From Scheffersomyces stipitis CBS 6054 (Eukaryota > Ascomycota > Pichiomycetes > Serinales > Debaryomycetaceae), in the NCBI RefSeq assembly GCF_000209165.1, contig NC_009047.1:992001-1056000 (forward strand): a stretch of 64,000 bases of DNA. The letters run 5' to 3'. A program made the position numbers and the translations under genes. The first letter of the stretch is position 1. Each line of letters opens with the position of its first letter. The notes under the pieces were generated by a model. The model ran no database searches and was not told where the DNA came from. It saw only the letters and a program-made list of their open reading frames with translations. Below are positions 61,210 to 64,000 of the stretch, in pieces.

Positions 61210-61867
61210 AGTTATAAGATGAAATTTTTCAGTATGGAAAAGTGTTGTTTGTGAGAGCACACTCAAGTTTCGCTTAGGAAAAGACAACTCTGAACTTGTC
61301 AATGTTTAATTAGAATCCTATGAGGAAATGAAGCCTAGAACCTGGCAATTCTAGTATTGCGGTTGGATCTCAGAATTCAAGTAGCTAACAATATCACAAC
61401 CGTTATGAATTTTTTTTGGAGCTGCAGATGAGATGAACGATTATATACAGGATAACGTTTAGTTGCAAAATCAGTGGCTTATGGAAACTACATGGAGTTT
61501 CTCTGGTTTTCGCTGTGTAGCATATATTGCTTGATATCTATATACATAATAAGCAATAAATAAGTCGATGCAGAGGACCAAGAACGCATATTCTGACGAT
61601 GAAAAACTCATAACTGTGGATTATATACAAGGCATAATGAAACAAGACATAATTCTAGCAAAGAACCACCAGTGTGGCATAGTTAAAAGTCCGAGATATG
61701 GATAATAAATTAATAATGATAGACGCGAGGAACTGAACAATGCAATGAAAGGAGGAAATGGCCAAATATGGATTCCAATGACAAATGAATGAATTAAAAA
61801 AAATCAATAAATAATATTGCAAATATTCATATGAAAATGACGAAGAATGAAGCTTGATTTCGTCGTT
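61210..61867. other. Intergenic region
   Basis: 658 bp: promoter of the coiled-coil gene and the UPS2 3' region. AT-rich, no gene or repeat seen. Confidence 0.5.
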
Positions 61868-62512
61868 CTAGTTGTTTGTGAAGATTCCCAACTTCTTGAC
61901 TTCTGTAATTACGTTGCTTGTCTTTTTGCTGACATCATTGACTTCCTTCATGATGGTGTTAGAAACGTCATTGACAAAGAGCCCAGATTCATCCCATTTT
62001 TCGGTGAGAGACTGTAAGACATGCTCGAAAGCCAATTTTCCCGTCTTTGCGTTCTGGCCAAATCTCTCGACGGACCATTCTTCGATTTTGTCGCAGATTT
62101 TCGAGATGGAAGCGTAAGCTGTGAATTCCGCACTTTGCTTGAAAAGAGTTCTAGAAGGCAATTCTGGATCTGGACGGTACACCACAGTTTCGTTAACAAG
62201 TAACAAGTGGCTCATGGTCATGTTGTGAGTTTTCATCACCAAAGTCTTGTTAACAAGATCGATTTCCAGAACTTCTCTTACATACGACTTTTGTTCGCCT
62301 CCCACAATAAAGGTAAGCCACTTGGGGATCGATTGCTTACAAGCAATGAGTCTTTCTGTTCTCAAGGTTTTTCTTTCTTCGTCAATTGTTCTGTTCAAAA
62401 CATCGACAGAAACCACATGTGTCGAAAGTTCATTGGGGTACTTCTGCCAGTTAGCGGCAGTGACTTGATCCCAGGGATAGTGAAAGTAATGATCTGTTTC
62501 AAAGAGCTTCAT
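61868..62512 (-). CDS. UPS2: UPS2-like PRELI/MSF1 lipid-transfer protein
   Basis: 214 residues. The N-terminus (MKLFETDHYFHYPWDQVTAAN WQKYPNE) and the following PRELI/MSF1 domain (RLIACKQSIPKWLTFIVGGEQ...VREVLEIDLVNKTLVMKTHNMT) match Ups2 rather than Ups1. The C-terminus is a helix-rich tail (KLGIFTNN). With Mdm35 in the mitochondrial intermembrane space, Ups2 moves phosphatidylserine to the inner membrane for conversion to phosphatidylethanolamine. Ups3 is a near relative, so the paralogue is not fully certain. Confidence 0.88.
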   Translation of the reverse strand: MKLFETDHYFHYPWDQVTAANWQKYPNELSTHVVSVDVLNRTIDEERKTLRTERLIACKQSIPKWLTFIVGGEQKSYVREVLEIDLVNKTLVMKTHNMTMSHLLLVNETVVYRPDPELPSRTLFKQSAEFTAYASISKICDKIEEWSVERFGQNAKTGKLAFEHVLQSLTEKWDESGLFVNDVSNTIMKEVNDVSKKTSNVITEVKKLGIFTNN

Positions 62513-63287
62513 TAGGGAAAATTATGTGAAATTTTGAGTCTTGTGACTTAAAAATGGGAGATTCGGAGGTAGAAAATTGAAAACTTTAAGTTTCTGACTA
62601 GAGTGCTTGTGATAAGTGATCAAGATAAACGAATTATTCCCTCAGACGTAACCCTATCGATATTGCCCAGCTGGAAACAAGTATATATATTTGGAAACTC
62701 CTACGGCCCGTTGATAAAAATGAGTATTCTACTTTTCTCCGTTTTATCGGGATAGATAGCGATTATATATTTTCAGGAGAGAATTTTTCAGTGTGGGAAA
62801 AAGCAATCCTGATTTTGTGCATAATGCAGACTGCCGGAGGGATTCGGGAGCTCGCCTGTTCGAATTCGCAGCCATCGGCCAGAAGTCACGTTTTGCCCTT
62901 ACTGGCCGGCTCTCACTTGCGAACGTCCGGAACAACGGCTATAACTGAGCCTGTGACCATAACGGTTATGACCCCTTACGGCTACAACGCCACTAGGTAT
63001 ACAAACGGCAGGAGAAAAGAAGACAAAAACTACAAAAACAGGCAATATTCAAAAAGGTAAAACGGTAAACAAATAGACATCAGAAAATGAACAAATCAGA
63101 TATTTATACGAGAACCTACTTGAATGCGAACCGGAAAGTCTGGGAGTAGACAAATGGGTCAAGAAAGTAGAGATTAGAATTATAGTACTGCACTGATTAT
63201 ACAATATGGAGTAGTCAGATAGTTGTTAAGTAGCTTAGTTCATTTTCATATCTATTATGCTATTCTTATTTACATATGCTTGTGATT
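62513..63287. other. Intergenic region upstream of UPS2
   Basis: 775 bp. The frame 62791-63060 starts with GTG and is not convincing. No RNA gene recognised. Confidence 0.5.
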
Positions 63288-64000
63288 TTAGAATCCGATC
63301 GAATCGTCTGAGTCTTCAGAGCTGCTATCAGAATCAGATGCCGATAATTGCCTTTCCTTTGCTTGAGAGGTTTGCCTTTGGCCCTTTTTAGGTATTTCTT
63401 TCTTCGATGGACTTGCTTGGCGTGCTTCGAGTTCCTTCAACTTCATTGATAGAATTGTAGGTCTACCTTTTCCAGCCGATGCTGGAGTCGACTGTGACGA
63501 GAATTGTAACTTTTCACGAGGTGATAATGCACTTTGACCAGGAGAATTTCTATCAAAGCTAAATTGTAATGGACTGCCTGGTTTCCTAACAGGAGATTTT
63601 GTAGTAGAATTCGATGTTTGAATCTGAATTTGAGTCAGATTTTGTGTTTGCGTACGTTGAGTCAGAGTAGAAACATTCGGCAGAGTACCAAAGAGTTCGT
63701 CTTCCGATTCGTCAGAGCTTTCGTTTATAGGATCCGACATTTCGTCCTCTGACGAAGAATCATATTGTCTTCTTTCAATACTCTTTAATTGACTTGGGTT
63801 TATTCTCTTTTCTTTAGGCTTGGAAACATGTTCAAGAATTGCCGATGGTGCCAATTTTGGATCACGACTCAGTCCCGCATCTAATACCTTTTTTAACAAC
63901 GGCAGAACTGGTTTAGAAAGTACAGCCTTCGTAGATATATGTTTCGTAAGGGCTGTTGAATTTGCTGGAATAGAAGAAGGTTTTGAACGTATTGTATTTG
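63288..64000 (-). CDS. C-terminal part of a serine-rich acidic protein (5' end outside window)
   Basis: The frame is open from the right edge to the stop at 63288-63290; the TTG at 63899 is internal. The visible ~236 residues alternate basic Ser/Pro-rich stretches (SPREKL, SPSKKEIPKKG) with acidic serine clusters (SSSEDEMSD, ESSDESEDELFG and the terminal SDSDSSSEDSDDS), many fitting casein kinase 2 sites. Such tails are common in nucleolar and chromatin proteins. There is no domain, so the gene is not identified. One CTG codon (63903-63905) would be Ser. Confidence 0.7.
   Translation of the reverse strand, partial: NTIRSKPSSIPANSTALTKHISTKAVLSKPVLPLLKKVLDAGLSRDPKLAPSAILEHVSKPKEKRINPSQLKSIERRQYDSSSEDEMSDPINESSDESEDELFGTLPNVSTLTQRTQTQNLTQIQIQTSNSTTKSPVRKPGSPLQFSFDRNSPGQSALSPREKLQFSSQSTPASAGKGRPTILSMKLKELEARQASPSKKEIPKKGQRQTSQAKERQLSASDSDSSSEDSDDSIGF

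Overview
The window is nuclear DNA from a budding yeast of the CTG-Ser clade (Debaryomycetaceae type; the general look fits Scheffersomyces or a close relative, but the species is an inference). Reasons: an IFF/HYR-type GPI adhesin with a hyphally-regulated cell-wall domain; an eIF3h gene, which Saccharomyces lacks; an RPS31 promoter with a CACGTG site next to an AGGGCT-NN-AGCCCT palindrome, the ribosomal-protein promoter code described for Candida; few introns, with a TACTAAC branch site almost touching the 3' splice site; and CTG codons at positions where related proteins carry Ser or Thr. Translations made with the standard code therefore show Leu where Ser is probably inserted.

Layout. 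1-5.1 kb: the end of a basic, serine-rich protein, then an aldo-keto reductase, a maltose-type O-acetyltransferase and a Yip1-family membrane protein, all on +. 5.2-20.9 kb: a surface region on the minus strand, with a yapsin-like GPI aspartic protease and a 2529-residue HYR/IFF-type adhesin. Both have very long upstream regions (2.8 and 3.7 kb) without convincing genes. 21-34.3 kb: minus-strand genes VAN1 (with a newly traced first exon), PRM15, PRP19, a SUR7/PalI-family membrane protein and FCP1. 35.4-41.4 kb: a TatD-type hydrolase on +, then TPI1, DET1 and eIF3h on minus; the last two begin with tiny exons of 15 and 17 nt. 42-53.6 kb: EAF1, SCC2, SAS4-like and CDC1. 53.6-64 kb: SEC10, RPS31 (ubiquitin fusion), a small unknown gene, PLP1, an 87-residue helical protein, a coiled-coil protein, UPS2 and the C-terminal part of an acidic serine-rich protein that runs off the right edge.

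Functional themes. Several genes concern the cell surface and secretion: the adhesin and GPI protease need GPI anchors (CDC1 remodels them), mannan (VAN1) and exocytosis (SEC10). Another group is nuclear: EAF1, SCC2, SAS4, PRP19 and FCP1. Nothing suggests that they are co-regulated as a cluster, except for a recurring GCGACA motif in front of PRP19, SCC2 and SAS4/CDC1.

No tRNA, rRNA, transposon, CRISPR or viral sequence was recognised. The most useful new observations are three unflagged introns with very short first exons, sequence support for CTG as Ser, the adhesin's blocks of near-identical repeats, and several promoter motif clusters.
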